Assembly (NCBI RefSeq): GCF_019703515.2
Contig: NC_059373.1
Coordinates: forward strand, 19,554,281-19,618,280
Direction of reading: 5' to 3'
DNA: 64,000 bases
Source of the DNA: Myxocyprinus asiaticus
Lineage: Eukaryota > Chordata > Actinopteri > Cypriniformes > Catostomidae
In this document: positions 1 through 14,054 of the stretch, piece after piece
Numbering within the stretch: position 1 is the stretch's first letter
Layout of the letters: each line of letters starts with the position of its first letter
The notes under the pieces: generated by a model
The model's database searches: none
Seen by the model: only the letters and a program-made list of their open reading frames with translations
Told to the model about the DNA's origin: nothing
Made by a program: the position numbers and the translations under genes

Positions 1-85
1 TGCTCTCTCTGCTCAGTCACTTTATTTACGTACTTGCATTCAAGAAGCTGTTTCTTGTAGAACAATGTAGAATTTACACAAGGTG

Positions 86-305
86 TATAAAGGAATAGTT
101 GACCCAAAAATTATAATTCCCTCATTTACTCACCCTTATGCTGTTTCAAACTCGTATGACCTTCTTTTTTCAGCAGAAACAAACAAAGATATTTTAATGG
201 TGATATGAGGCAAACATATCCATATAATGCAAGTCAATGGACCTTCAAATAGAGCTTCAAATCATGATCATGACTAGGGGACCACAACGTCAACATTTAT
301 AGTGA
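86..305 (+). mobile_element. Miniature TTAA-type element, family B, left-end fragment
   Basis: It begins with AAAGGAATAGTTGACCC followed by the family's usual 'catttactcacccttatg' stretch. This matches the left ends at 11682, 24875, 45643 and 53606. The right terminus (GGGTGAACTATCCCTTTAA) is missing, so this is a truncated copy. It is non-coding and non-autonomous. Confidence 0.7.
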
Positions 306-371
306 ATACGGAGATACATTTTGTTCTGTCCTCACCCAAAACCAACTATATGGCTTAAGAAGGCATGGATT

Positions 372-575
372 AAAGTGGCTGATTAGATAATCACATGGAT
401 GATTGTTGGCGCCAGATGGGCTGGTTTGAGTATTTGAGTATGGCTGATCATGTATATATATACTGTATATATATACTGTATATACTCACTAACCACTTTA
501 TTAGGTACACCTGTTCATGCGAATATCTAATCAGCCAATCCTGTAGCAGCAGTGCATACAATAAAACAGTTATGA
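372..575. mobile_element. Fragments of a palindromic non-autonomous DNA transposon
   Basis: Two pieces flank a short TATA-rich stretch. The left piece contains 'gctgattagataatcacat' and 'ggatgattgttggcgccag'. The right piece contains 'cactaaccactttattagg', the characteristic end of a very common fish foldback element. Another part of the same family lies at 30658-30900 in sem1 intron 2. No transposase is present. The family assignment is from recall of fish repeats. Confidence 0.6.
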
Positions 576-3500
576 GGTAAAATAAAGTAGGACAATTTTA
601 ATGTTCCACATCATTTTTAAGTCACTAATCAAATATAAGCAAATTTATGGCACTGCGATTTTCAATTTCATTGTTGCACATGCTCTTTGTAACATTCTTA
701 AATCATGATGGGATAACATGGGTTATCAGGTTTTGCACAAACTTGAGTCCATGCAAGCTTGAATACATACTGTCATTTAAGCAAAAATGGGACATACAAT
801 TACTATACAATAGTAGTTTAATTGTATACAGTATATAGACAATACAATTACCTACATTACTAAGACATAAGTCATGTCAACAATACAATATGTAACGTAT
901 TAAAATGCATAAACATACAAGCATTTTCACTAGTTGTTTCAGACTTTTGGAACCCCCCTCTTTTATTTTTATATCAGTGAAAATGAATACTGTAGAATAC
1001 ATCATTGTTGACTCCAAGCCTGCAGAGAATCCGATTTGAGATGTTCTCCTATTATTGATTGTCCAACATTGAGATATTTCAAGCACTGAGCAAGAAGTCT
1101 GAGAAGTCTTTTGAAAGACGCATGCAAGCTCCATGACCAGAGAAAGAAAATCAAGGCTCCCCAATGTGTTACCCCTAGCAACAAGGGAAATTAGCACTGA
1201 CATATGAGTGAGGCCAAGGAAAGGCTCGAAAAGTGACAATCAAAGTCGATGTAAAGACATACTCCCTGTTCTATTTATACTGAAATCAGCTTCTTTTATA
1301 TTTTCAGAAGGAAGAGCGCAAGCAAAGTTATAATGTATGTATTTTGTTCATTTCACTGTGCTGCACATTGTGCCTGCGACGAGCAGGCTCTCATGTTTGC
1401 CCCCTGCTGCGGTAAACAGAATGCAACTCTCATAGTGGATGCATTTCAGGGCACTCACAACACGCTAGTGAGGCTGACATGGCCTCCCTCATTTTCCGCC
1501 ACAAAATTCAGCTCTCATGATTGCCAACACACATAATGATAGCGTCTCCCAGAGTCAGAGAGGTGTCCCACTGGCGTTCCAATATTGTCTCTCTCATTTT
1601 GCAGAAAATTCAGCGGCGACTACATCGGAGATCCTGCCATCTACATGCATCAGAAGCTGTTTTGTTAATAGAAATACAAGGTGGACTGCATTATCCAAGG
1701 TATGGAGCAGCTTGCTGTTTCCTCTCATAACAAGACAACCTTACAAGCGAGGAGGAATATGCATGAATACATTAAAAGGTAATGAGGAAGCTGTCAGGAG
1801 AGGGTCGTTCGGGGCAGCGTTTGGCATCAGAGGCGTTGGAGAGCTTTCAGAGTATTATGTGATGGACTTGTCATCTCAGCATGAGAAGCAAAAAGGGGTG
1901 GAGATCAACAGTGTTACTAATGGCAACTGTTGCCAGGCCTTGCTTGATACTGATGCATGCATTAGATACATCTTCACTTGTAGTTTTGTAACATGAATGT
2001 GATCATGTTTTGTGTTATTTTAACTGCTAAAATAAATATTTCAGTTTTTGGATGGCATACTGTCATTTCTATAACACTCAAATAAAGAGGACTGTACAAA
2101 AATCACAAAAATGTTTTTGTCTTTAAAAGACCCAAGGATAAAACAGCATTCTCATCACAGATGAGAATGGAAAGGAATTGATCGATTTCGGATCCGATTT
2201 CTCTTAAACATTCTGATTTATTAAAGATTTTTTTTTAGTACATTAGAGAAATAATATTTTGGATAAAAAAAAAAGAAAAACTGCATTTCTTAGTGAATTT
2301 ACTGCCCTCAGCTGCCAGTTGCCAAATGAGATCATTGCAGATTTTAACAGAGCAGATATAACAAATCAGAAATAAATTAAATATGACAAAAGTCATAACT
2401 AGCACATCAATAAAATGAATTCAGTAATGCGTCAACTGATGTATAGGGAATCAAACTACACTGAACACGCTGTACATTCAAAAGTACCTGCTCATTAGAT
2501 TCATTTGTTTGGGAATCAGACTACACTAGTCCCGATGAGTATTTCACCCCAGCGGGGCAGCTCTGTCGTGGTATTTTATTTTAGAATGGTGTTCTGTCTG
2601 GATCAGTGTGTTCAGGAACAATTTAGGGAACCAAAAGTCATTAAAATCATACATTTCCAGTATTATTTTTTTATTTACAAATATTCACACCTCCAATTTC
2701 CCAGTGCAGTCACAGCACAGGCATGTGACTACTGATGAAGGCAATGTGGAATCACATAATGGAATGTCATGGCAACAACACCTGGCAACAGTTTATCCAA
2801 GTGCTCATACCCCTCCCCTCCCCCAGCTGAAAGTGCAGGAACATTATTTCTGAGACAGAAAGACCTGTGAACAAATAATGGGTGAGCGCCAGTTTAAATA
2901 AAGTACGGTTTATGACTTGTGGTCAGGACCGTCTCTCTTTTTTAAAAAGTGTGCTGTATAAAAACTGCTGCCAAATTTTTTTTTCTCCATACGGTTATAA
3001 TACAAAGTAATTTTTTTTACCTTCCTCACAGTGAGAGATTCAGTCAATAAAGGACCGGCAGTAGACCAGTAGTCTGCAGTCACAGGAGAATGGAACAAAC
3101 CACACACGCCAAAACAAACTGGTGCTCCTTTGCAATTTTTCAGCTTGGGCATTTTAATAAAACATTTACAGTCCTTCTGTGCACGGTAAACATTTTGTGA
3201 GCATGCCCTGCCTGTTTCACACTTGATATGAATCTACAGAAAGACTGGAGGGATTCATTTCCTTCATCTACAAAATTATTCTATGAGTCCCCCCTAGTCA
3301 TAAATATAAAAGAGCTATGAGTGTCCAGTTAGATATTTGAAACATATTTACGTCTGGATTCCAGGTCCAGGTGTTTTGGTCTAATGTAATTCACTAACAA
3401 TGAGGCTGGAGGATATCAAACCACTTATTCAAATGAATTGGACAATGCGCTGAGAAACGGAGACAGCAATTTTCTACTTCCATTTATATGTGTCACTGCA

Positions 3501-4459
3501 ATTATAGCTAATCATAAACTGTCATTAAGTAACACTAGGCTTGTATTAAGATCATACAGACTCCAGTCACTGTCTTGCAACTACTGAATGAAAATGTCCA
3601 TTAAAAGGCTCTGCTTTGTAATAGTTGTTGGCCTTTAAACAACCACTACAACAACAGCGACAACAACAAGAAAAAGCAACACTGTTTTGTTTGGTTTTTT
3701 GGACATAAAACTGGCTATGAAGCACTTGCATTGGAGCCAGTGATTAGTGAGCTGGTTGGCATTACGACTTGGTCAAACACTACGTCTCAATCTACAGAAA
3801 CTGCTAGAGTCACCTTTTCGTCCCTCGCAACCTATGTATGAAATGTTGGGCTGCTACTGCAGCTTTTGAAAGTGAGGACTGCATAATTCATCTTAAAGGG
3901 AGACACTCTAATATGAACATAAGTAAGGTTTCATAAATCATATTTTAGACCCCATCTGGGAATTGAGTTTTTTGGTGACCAAAACAGCAAAGCACTTAAG
4001 AAGAATTCATTTTTCCACCACTCAAATGTCTCCAATGAGGTATGCAGCCATCCCCAAAATTCTGATGCTGAATTAAAGCAGCTTTAGGTGGGACAATTAA
4101 AGTGGGGAGTTAAACTGAGCTGGGGTACATTACACACTGGCTCATAAAGTTGAGAAAAGCCATTCATTTTAATATGCACCAATCGAGCTGTTGAGTGACT
4201 TATTGTACATGTAGTTTTTACTGCAATGGCATCTCTCTACAGACACAGACAACCTGGAGTGCTGCTATGCATATTGACTCAGACAGCAGACAGACCACTA
4301 AAAATGAAAAAAGACACATGTGTAGAGAATTAATCATGTTTAAGATTAATTAAATTGAATGTAAAATTGGCATGTGGGCTTGTTAAGGCAAAAACACAGC
4401 TCCAAATTTGCCAATAGGATACCAAGATGTCTGAACACATTGACTGCAGTAATATTCCA

Positions 4460-4895
4460 ACCCTGTCTTATGACAAGTCATAATAATAGTACGAGATGGT
4501 AAGAAATTGGCTTGTACAAAAATGCATAACTTTTTCTCCCATGTTATAATGATTCCCTAAATTTAACACTAACCCAAACCTAAATCGAAGCAGTTTTAGG
4601 CTTAGGCTAAGTTTTACCCATTAGCCTACCCATTAAACCGATACATGATTTTAATTGGAAAATAACTTTTGTGTACCACGAAGAAAACAAACATCAAGGT
4701 TTGGAATGAGATAAGGGAAGTGTATTAGAGGTTCTTGAAATACATCAGTCATTTGTATTGCATAAGTATGGAATGAGTAACCAAATTTGTTCACTGATGT
4801 TTCCTTAAAATAAAGTGTTGGATATGAGGCTAGCTACAAGTTGATGCCTGTATTGTAACGATTTGAATTTCTGTTTGTTGACTGGTTAGTGTATG
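4460..4895 (+). repeat. Dispersed foldback repeat, copy 1
   Basis: About 300 bp are closely shared with 14290-14640. Shared blocks include 'aataacttttgtgtaccac', 'ggaatgagtaaccaaattt', 'ataaagtgttggatatga' and 'tgcctgtattgtaacgattt'. Both copies carry a run of 'aacccaaacctaa' resembling degenerate telomeric sequence. It is probably a non-autonomous DNA transposon; the superfamily is not determined. Confidence 0.65.
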
Positions 4896-5661
4896 GGTAT
4901 AAACAGACAGAGGTGGCCAGTCTGAGATACATACAGTTTGTTGCAAATAAGGCCAACATAAGTCCTGCAACACAACACAAAATCACACATGCATGCACCT
5001 CCATTATGCATTTTAACTCTGGTGAAAATTCCTGACTCAGTGGAGGAGGATGGTAAGAGTATATTAATATTGTTTGTTTCTATGACCCTGGATGTTCGAC
5101 TGTGAGAGAGGATAAACCCCCTGAAGAGGGGTTGACAGTGGATGTTAGACAGAGGGTGTTTGCAGGGCTTTCTGGGTTAAAGGCTTCTGAGTCTTCACAC
5201 TCAGAGAGGCGGGTGTAACAGAGCCGGGCCAAAGGCTGCAGAAGCCATAAGCTCCTGCCAGGACTGTGTGGTAGAAAGCTGTAAATAAGCATTGTAAGCT
5301 CTTAAACATAATGATCTGGACTTCTCTCCCAGTGCTAATGCCTATCACATGCCCAAACCCAGCCTTGCTGCCTGCCTGCAGCTCATGCTCAGAATGAGGA
5401 GGACAAGAAGGATGACCTGGAGGATGGAGACAGTGGACAGGGGGAGAGATGAAGTACGGAGTATGTGCAAGCTGCATCTTGGTCCCTTATGGAGAAAACA
5501 AAACAAAAAAAAAAAAAAAAACAACACAGTTAGCTGGTTTTAGCTGTTCTTCCAACCTGGTTGGTTTATAGAGGGGTTTTGAGCATTTAAGCTTGTCAGC
5601 AGTCCTCCCAGGCAGCTAAAACTAACAGAGCACTAGCTTGGCCAGCATGGGAGACCAGCTT

Positions 5662-6209
5662 CAAGGAATATTCTGGGTTCAATACAAGTTAAGCTCAAAC
5701 AGCAGCATTTGTGACATAATGTTGATTATCACAAAAATGTATTTTGACTTCTCCCTCCTTTTCTTAAAAAAAAAAAAAAAAGAAGAAGCAAAAATCAAGG
5801 TTACATGAGGCACTTACAATGGAAGTGAAAGGGGCCAATTTTTGGAGGGTTTAAAGGCAGAAATATGAAGCTTATAATTTTATAAAAGCTCTTGTGTATT
5901 ATTTAAGATGTAAAGTTGATTAAATCATTATTTTACAATCGTTTTAGGGTTTACGACATTATGTCATCATGGCAAAGTAGTAGTAAAACTGGATATAACT
6001 TTACCCAGAAAAGGTTAGCAAGTGAATTTATTACAACAAAATCATGTTAACACTCAAATTGTTAATGTCTTCTGGTTATTATTTTGAAACAGTGAGTTTT
6101 TAAATGTTTACAGATTGGCCCCATTTACTTCCATTGTAAGTGCCTCCCTGTAACCCATAAATGCTGTCGACTGAGCTTAACTTCTATTGAATCTGGAATT
6201 TTCCTTTAA
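5662..6209 (+). mobile_element. Miniature TTAA-type element, family A
   Basis: The left end AAGGAATATTCTGGGTTCAA and the right end, ending in TTTCCTTTAA, are inverted repeats. Subterminal 'aagttaagctca' and 'tgagcttaactt' also pair. The right side keeps the TTAA target; the left TTAA has mutated. The interior has an inverted 'cttacaatggaagt' / 'acttccattgtaag' pair. The same family occurs at 56263-56800 and, internally deleted, at 40556-40655. Confidence 0.75.
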
Positions 6210-6339
6210 ACCAGCTATGACCAGTCAACCAGCTTAAGTTGTTTTTAGATGTTTTAATTTAAGCAGAAGTATTAAAGAATGACAAACAAGTAAATTTTAA
6301 TGTAATTATAATTTATAATTAATTATAATTATAATTATA

Positions 6340-6471
6340 ATTTTCTTTATTTATCACACATTATACATTTGCACATATACAGTGAAATTCTTCTTTTTCA
6401 CATATCCCAGCTAGGCTGGGGTCAGAGTGCAGGATCAGCCATGATACAGCACCCCTGGAGCAGATAGGGTC
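6340..6471 (+). repeat. Dispersed repeat, family C fragment
   Basis: It contains 'cacattatacatttgcacat', 'acagtgaaattcttctttt' and 'cacatatcccagctaggctg'. The reverse complement of the same unit is found at 30551-30645 in sem1 intron 2. I recognise it as a common cyprinid interspersed repeat but cannot name it. It abuts a family B fragment at 6472. Confidence 0.6.
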
Positions 6472-6749
6472 AAAATCACATAAAGCAAGCATAAAAAGTA
6501 AACCATAAGACTCCAGAGGTTAAATCCATATCTTCAGAAGCAATGTGATAGGTGTAGGTGAGAAACAGATCAATATTTAAATCCTTTTTTACTATAAATC
6601 TTTGACCAGCCCCGACCAGTAGGTGACGATATGCACAAAGAATGCCAATCACAAAAAACAAAACAAAAAAGAATGTGGAAGTTAAAAGTGGAGATTAAAT
6701 TGAGTATATTATAAGATAATTTTCATATTTGGGTGAACTATCACTTTAA
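6472..6749 (+). mobile_element. Miniature TTAA-type element, family B, right half
   Basis: It ends in 'tttgggtgaactatcactttaa', the family B right terminus followed by a TTAA site at 6746-6749. The interior ('ataagactccag', 'tggttaaatccat'-like, 'cagtaggtgacgatatgcac') matches copies at 45643-48385 and 53606-54397. The left end is missing. Confidence 0.7.
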
Positions 6750-9049
6750 GTGTACCAATTTTATATTGTGATTTTGAATATACAGTGGCTTTGTAACCAG
6801 TTCCACTACACCACAGACTACATGAATTTATAAATCTTATGAAAACTCATACAGTGAAAATATGAGCTGGTGAGCTCCTTTTGTCATGCTGATGCAAAAA
6901 CTGACCATTAGAGCTGCATAAGATTGGGATTTATTGGCTTTCAGAAAGGGGCGTAGATTCCAGGGGGGGATGGGGGGAGGTAACCCTCCAATAATCAAAA
7001 CAAGCAAGTATATTTATACCATGATCAGTGGAAACATGTAAATGCTTCACGTTGCAACCCCCCAAAGTTCAAGCCAAATCTACGCCTTGCTTTCAGCAGA
7101 AAATCAAACAACCTGACACTTGCATAAGCATCTAAAATAGCCTTAATAAATGATCACACATTAGCAAACGCTCACATTCACAGTACAGTGCGTTTCCTGT
7201 TGAAGGCAGACTGTACGGCAAGCACCCAGGAACAAACACCACTCTGTCCTCTTGATTATTACAAATAAATACCTACAACTCATGATGGAGGAGGAAAAGT
7301 CTTTTGTGTGAACACATTTGGCCATGAATCAGAGCACAGACATTTAAAGGTCCCACTGTTAGTTCTGCCGCTGACTTTGCTTTCACACAGTTCGTTGCAG
7401 AGGCTCAACACGTGTTCGTGACAAGCGGCACTAGAAGTGCGCTAATAAATATCTCCCGCTTTATTCCTGCTTTGAGGTAGACTAATTAACCGCATGCTGC
7501 ACGCTCTCCCCAATGACATATGTCCTGATGAGAGCCAAAAATAACACGGCTGCAGGAACAGAAGAAGGGAGGGGGCGACTATGTTAGAAAAGTGCAGGTT
7601 TGGAGCGTATTTAAGCGCACGGCATCTGCATTAAGAGCAGAGTTGGCTTTCCCACAGGGATGTTTTAGAAAAGCGTGGCCTGCTTAGTTACAGCACAGTG
7701 GAGGACACTAGACAGAGCCACCTGTGGCGGGAAACTAATCTCACATGTGCAGCCCTGACAGGGCATCCGTCAACAGGACCAGAGCAGCGTTGAGCTGATC
7801 CATTAACGTTAACAACCGGCCCCTGCCGTGTCATGAGGAAACAGGCAATAAGTTAGCATGGAGGATCTGTTTCTGGAAGCGGCCTTCACAGGGCAATGTA
7901 ATCAAGTCCTTTAAAATGTGACATGACACAACGTAACAAATGTGACCTCTACCACCGAGTTTTTGTCCAGACCAATTGACTGTCAGTGTGACAAAACATT
8001 TCCTCGGTATTTGGGTGCTGTTGCGTCGCGTTGGGTTGCTCCGCCCACAGTGGAATCTCACTGGCCTAAAATTGTGCTATTATTATTTGTAAGCTAAATG
8101 TGCATTCACACTGACAACGATTATATTGTGAAGTCACTGTACGGCTTTACAGCTAGTAGAGAATGTGGCATAATGGTCAAAGACATCTATCTAGCATATG
8201 TTTACATAGAAAAAAAAACTATTGAAAAACTGAGCAGATGGATGCAAAAATGCATTTGGCATTTAAGTAACCTTATAACGTTGCTGCATATTCAACCAGT
8301 AGTCGAGATTATCTACTCAATCAATAGTCGAGATTATTAATGTCGCCTTTAGATTGTTTATTTTCATAGAAAATGAATGACTTTCAGTCATTTTGAGACT
8401 GCAAATGGTTGTTAGTGTGAATGCCTCTTAAATACTCACAGTTGGTAAGTTGCTATATTGTCAGTCACTTGTAGGCATTTCTACTGCTGGTTGCCTACTG
8501 GGAGTTGCACAACAAGACATCTTTTATACTGAGATAACAACCTCCACGTTTTGACTATAGTGTTACGGTCAACTAGCATATGTAAGTCCATAAGTACACC
8601 CCTGGTGTTTATCAAAACTAGAATGCTATAAACATAAAAGTAATTTTTTTTTACATGTTTGCGGAGACAATGCAACATTGTCCATTGTCAGTCCCAGTTT
8701 CATAAATAATACAAACCAGATTTTTTTACATCTGAAAATTATCAACACGCCCGAATGTGCCATGCACTGTTTTCTGAAGGAACATACAGATGATGACTGA
8801 GTGACACTGGCAGAGTGGATACTCATTTTCACCTCACAATAATGATAAGATATAATTCTTCTTTGATATTTTATTGTTGGTAGGCTACTCCTAAGTTACT
8901 AACATTAAATCATCTAAACCATCACGAGAGGTTAATTAGGCCTAAGAAGGACGCAGCTAATATGCACATAGTTTTGCCGGTATTTAGCCAACACTACATG
9001 TTAGCCCACGATAAAACAGTTATATAGTTATAACATGGTTGCTAATCTT

Positions 9050-9713
9050 TTCTTCTTTTAGTGATTTTGAGAGGATGGTGCATGCCTTTGTCTCTTTGCT
9101 TTTGGACTATTGTAATTCCCTTTACATAGGTGTTAGCCAGTCATCCTTGTCAATACTTCAGTTTGTTCAAAATGCTGCCACTAGACTCTTGAAAGGTACT
9201 CGCAAAAGAGACAACATCACTCCAATTTTAGCTTCTCTTCATTGGCTGCCGGTCTGTTATAGAATTAATTTTAAGATTTTACTGTTTGTTTTTAAATCAT
9301 TAAATGGGCTAGGGGCATCCTGTCTTTCAGACCTCTTGATGCACAAGCCACCTAGATCTCTTAGGTCTTCAGATCAAATGATTTTCCCAAGGTCCAGACT
9401 TAAGCTGAGGGGTGACCGCGCCTTCACAGTAGTGGCCGCTAAACTCTGGAATAGTTTGCCTCTGCACATTAGAACAGCTCCAGCATTGTTTTTTTTTTTT
9501 TGTTTTTTTAAAATCTTTTCTCCCAGGCATTTAGCTAAACAATGAGTTGAGATTTGTTTTTCCCCCTGTGTATTTTGTCGATTTATGTATTAGTATGTAT
9601 GCTTGTTATTACTTTCTATGTCTTTTTATCTGTTCATTAATGTACAGCACATTGGTCAACACTTTGTTGTTTTTAATTGTGTTTTATAAATAAATTGCCT
9701 TGCCTTGCCTTAT
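9050..9713 (+). mobile_element. 5'-truncated LINE (L2/CR1-like), 3' end of ORF2 and tail
   Basis: An open frame at 9039-9545 encodes the region downstream of the reverse-transcriptase core that is typical of fish non-LTR elements. Readable motifs are LLLDYCNSLYIGV, LQFVQNAATRLLKGTRKRD, ITPILASLHWLPV and GDRAFTVVAAKLWNSLPLHI. The frame is then disturbed by a T-rich expansion around 9489-9510. The 3' end is a short tandem tail of TTGCC units near 9695-9713, as expected for target-primed retrotransposition. The 5' part is absent, so the copy is dead. The clade is assigned from motif memory. Confidence 0.85.
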
Positions 9714-11033
9714 TTATGACTCTACCATACACTATGCATCTCCGCCACAATGATCACTTTAAAAAATATATTGTTGAGCCTAACATCTTACTCTTGTCTT
9801 ACAGCTCATTAAAATGTTGAAATGAATCATTGTATCGATATACTGAATGATTCTGTGAATTTTTGGTAGGGATTACTGTAGTGATTCTTGGGGAGTCATG
9901 CGTGCTTCTGACACAATTATTCAGTTCAAATGAGGTAGACAGTCTCATGCTTTCTCAGCTACCAGCATTTTTCTGCCACCCCTAACTCTTTTCTCTCTTA
10001 CCGCAATACCATCGTCTTTCCCCATGGAGCAAAGACAACATAGCGAGTTTCAGCAGAGAATTGAGCAGAGAAGGAACACAAAGCATCAGTGAAACTATGT
10101 CAAGCGTTGGGCATCTTCAGCACAAAAGCTCAGCTGTAAGTGGGCAGAGACATCCAGAATTGAAAAACTGCTCACAACTTTGTCATTGCATCACCAAAGG
10201 TCGCTGCCACTTTAAGTCACCAACTCTCATTAAAGCGATCGCTTTATCGCTTCAAATTGCTGTCAATGTGAATGCATCTTCAGTGTGGGTAGAAAACATT
10301 CTTGTCTCTACAATCTTGTTGTACACCATCTGATTAGGCCACAATGTCAGAAGTCCCCTCTCTCATATTGAATAAAACCCTGAATTTCCCTATATATAAT
10401 CTTATCTTTCTTTTCAACACAAGGACCAGTTCCAATAACTTGAAAATGTACAGTACTGGTTTCTGAAAGATTTAAGATTTAAAAAACAACTTTGTTTCAT
10501 TTACCAGAAACATACACCAGTCAATCTTGGTTCAGCATATGATTTATTTATTTATTTATTTTTTGCTCTTTTTAAAAAAGAAAAAGTAATGATTGCTGCT
10601 GACTGAATGTGAATGTGAAGCCTGCTATGCAGGAGCAGTGAGAGTGCTGGAGCGGAAGGCACGACGGAAGACAATGGATGAAAGGAGCTGTCAGAGCGAG
10701 CAGGAGAAGAAAAGAGAGAAGTGCCATGGGAACGAAGCAGAGGGATAGGATGACAAAGCTGGGAGGTGACAGAGAAGGAGGAGGTGGGAGGGCGGGGAGG
10801 ACACAAGGTGAATTTGAGATCCCTCAGAGAACAGATGCCAGCTCCCTCTTGACCTCTCTCTTAGTTTGAGGAGCCCAAGATCTAAAAATGACATCAGATA
10901 GGGGAAGTTTGACTCTCTCTTACATGCTTTCATGTGTCTCTCTCTTTCATGATACCTGCACCACTCTCTTGCATGAATGGACAATACATTGAAGGTTTAA
11001 AATACCAGATACTGCCTGTTGAATATCAGTCTT

Positions 11034-11084
11034 CTATCTATCTATCTATCTATCTATCCATCCATCCATCCATCCATCCATCCT
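11034..11084 (+). repeat. Compound microsatellite (CTAT)n(CCAT)n
   Basis: A run of TCTA units changes into a run of CCAT units with no gap. Confidence 0.95.
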
Positions 11085-11681
11085 TCCTCCATCCATATGA
11101 AAACACCTCTTCTTGACATTAACTAAACAAACTAAACTAAGAAATACAGGCAATTTATTTTCTCCTAACAGCTACAAGCATAATGAATTGTCATCCAACT
11201 TGAACGAGTAGTGGATATGCAAAGCAGAGAAATGTCAACAAATCCTGCAGACAGCTGTTTGGGGTTTCTCTACCATTGCTCGGAGTTTGGATGGTTCTCT
11301 GTCTCCCACACCACCATTTCTATAATCCTAAACAGATTTGCTCCAACCACCAGAAAAGCCAGAGTCTGGGCGTCTCTATAGCATTCTCCACAGAAAACAT
11401 TAATAGGCTACACATGCTGATAAGTTATGGAATGGATTAGACACAACCTATGTGGTCCTCTGCCGTAACTACTGGTGGCATTTAGGGACACATTTTTAAC
11501 AAGAACTGAAATTGATCCATGCTGTTCTCACATCCACACTCACGAACTGAGTTGACCAAGAGCCATGACATAACCTGAAGGTAATCAGCAGCTTTTAAGT
11601 GTGTGAAATCTTACAGTTCACCACCCTAAAAATAAAACAATTCAGTGCCTAGTGTGTGTAATGGAACATAGATGTTTAGAT

Positions 11682-11889
11682 TTAAAGGGATAATTCACAC
11701 AAACAAAATGAAAATTCTGTCATCATTTATACACCCTACTTTCATTTTTTCACGGAACACAAAAGATGTTGGGTAGAATATCTGCCTCTATCACAATTAA
11801 TTTTTTTCTGTACAATAAAAGTGTATGGTGACTGAGGCTAACATTCTGCCCAGCATCTCCTTTTGTCTTTAGGTGAACAATCCTTTTGA
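11682..11889 (+). mobile_element. Miniature TTAA-type element, family B, nearly complete
   Basis: The left TTAA (11682-11685) is followed by AGGGATAATTCACAC. The right end 'aggtgaacaatccttttgag' is a decayed version of the family terminus, with its TTAA lost. The length (about 208 bp) and the interior 'tgtatggtgactgaggct' match the copy at 24875. Confidence 0.75.
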
Positions 11890-14054
11890 GATTCTTTCTT
11901 GATTTTTTTAATCGCTAAAGACAATCAACAGCACCTCATTTTAACTGTAAAATGGGCAAGAATACAAAGATACAGATACTTCAGAAAATTACACTGTTGC
12001 CATTATTCAACACATTAGGAACCAAATAATAAATGCAAATATTTTCTTTAAAATATTGCTTTTATTTTAAATTTTACAGCTTGAAGAAATCATGAAAACA
12101 ACAAGAGGAATATTTGCCTTGAGGTCACGAAGGGAGAAAGGTGCCATCCGTTGTTCCTGGCAGGCTACCCTGCCTTACAGGGCCCATATGGTTAGGATTA
12201 GGGTGGGGGCGGGGTTAGGGTATCTGCTGCCTGCCAGGAATATACTGTGGCACAATAGGCCCTTGAGGTCGGCTGCCTTCTCAAAAAATGCTGAAATGTT
12301 ATTATTGGATAAAAATTGCAAGTTGATGCCAGAATGTTTATGCAAAGTCACAAAGTCCCTCAGTTTCTGCAAGGATGCCCTTTACAATGTTTTTCACCAA
12401 AAATTAACCTCAAATTTACAATCGACTCACTTATTGCTCCTCTCCCCAACTTCTCAAATATTTGCATCCTCGTGGTCAAAAATACCTATTCAGGATTAAA
12501 AACAATCCACTGGAGACCTTGAAGATTTCCACCTATTGCCTGCCATTTACCATATAGCATTATAACCTGCAATATAGCTGTCATTTCTTCATGTGTCTGC
12601 ATTTATGGATGTCTGTCTGTCTGTGGCTGTACTTGTTTGTTTACGTGGGGGGTCGAGAAATGCAGTCTCCATATGCACTTTTTCTCTGTATTATCAGTGC
12701 TGGGAGGGCTGACCGTAGTGCAACCAGAGGAAAGACTGATAATAATTATCCAAGAATCTGGAGGGGCAGTCTTGTCTTGGACAGCAGGGTGAAAATGACA
12801 TGCATGCACACATGCCTAGAAAACAGAGCCAGGGTCATAGGTGTCTAGATTTCACTGCCGCACATGAGGAGATCATTCAGTCTGTGAATTCTACTATCTC
12901 ATTCTGAGGGAGTGGCAAACAGGAAATGAAGACAAGGGATTGGCTGGTTGTGAACAATGATGAACAAACATCCTTAATGGATGCCAATCTAGTGTGCCCG
13001 AGGCAAAAGAGACATCAGCACATCAACACTCCAGACAGAGGAGGCTGCACAGCCATTATCTACAAACAAGCGCAGCCTTCTCAATGCACACAGGCCTTTT
13101 ACAAGTGCTAATAAATATAATTAGTAGAAAAACTTGTAAACGGGAAAGACCTATTGAGTGACTTATGCAATTCTTATATGAGGGACCAGTTGCTTCTCAT
13201 AAACTTAGTGACAAGTTAGAGACATTTCTTTGCAAATGGCTAATGGCACACTGTTTTGTGTTATGTTAAAATAGCCGAATGAAGCACCACAATATTGTGG
13301 TTGTCATCAAGGCAAATGGCAGGAGCACAGGGGTCCTGTTACTGTGTTGTGAACAAGCTATTAAACGGCAACATTAAATAGCCCTTTTCGATGCAGTCAA
13401 ACATAAGGACATTGGTGTAGCCCTACAGCATATTTAAAACGAAGTATTTGCCTGTTTCACTGTAAAGTACTCACTAGAACAGTTGGGTTTTATTTAATTA
13501 CAAAGAGCTCCAGCCTCTTAACTCTGCTTTTCATGTAGTGTATGGTTTGACTCCCTGGCTCTTCTGAAAAATGCCCATTATTCTGGATGGTGGGTTGACC
13601 ATAATGGACAAGCACAGGCATTCAACTGCAGGGTCAATACAAAGTTTAATCATTTCAAACTCTTTATAGTCTCTTCAACAGTGCTGAAAGCCCATGAAAT
13701 ACCTACATACTACAGCATGAGTGGTCATTTTTGTCTCACTAAAATGATCATCCTGGTAATGGGCCACAAATATCAGTTGGACATATTATTTTTCAAATTA
13801 ATTGCTCTACATTTTACTCCCTCTCTCTCTTTGACTGTTTTTTTTTTTTTTTTTTTTCATTTAGTTTCACAGTATGGCATTAGGATTATGGTTTGTCAAA
13901 CCCATTAAGAAGTGACCATGTCAATTCAAATTGAGAAAAATATTAATAACACAAAAGCGCACCAACACATATTGAAAGAAAATGAAAGAAATATTAAATC
14001 TTTCAACATTAAATTATGTTTAGTCTGTAGTGTTCATGTATGGACACTCAACCC

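Noticed and set aside
1517..1996. 159-codon + strand open frame followed by AATAAA motifs
   Set aside because: No family motif; the AATAAA hexamers at 2030 and 2081 are expected in AT-rich DNA. A non-coding RNA cannot be excluded but is not supported.
10552..10984. Overlapping Ser/Pro-rich and Arg-rich frames on both strands
   Set aside because: They arise from a purine-rich stretch ('gagaaaagagagaagtg') and show no conserved motif.
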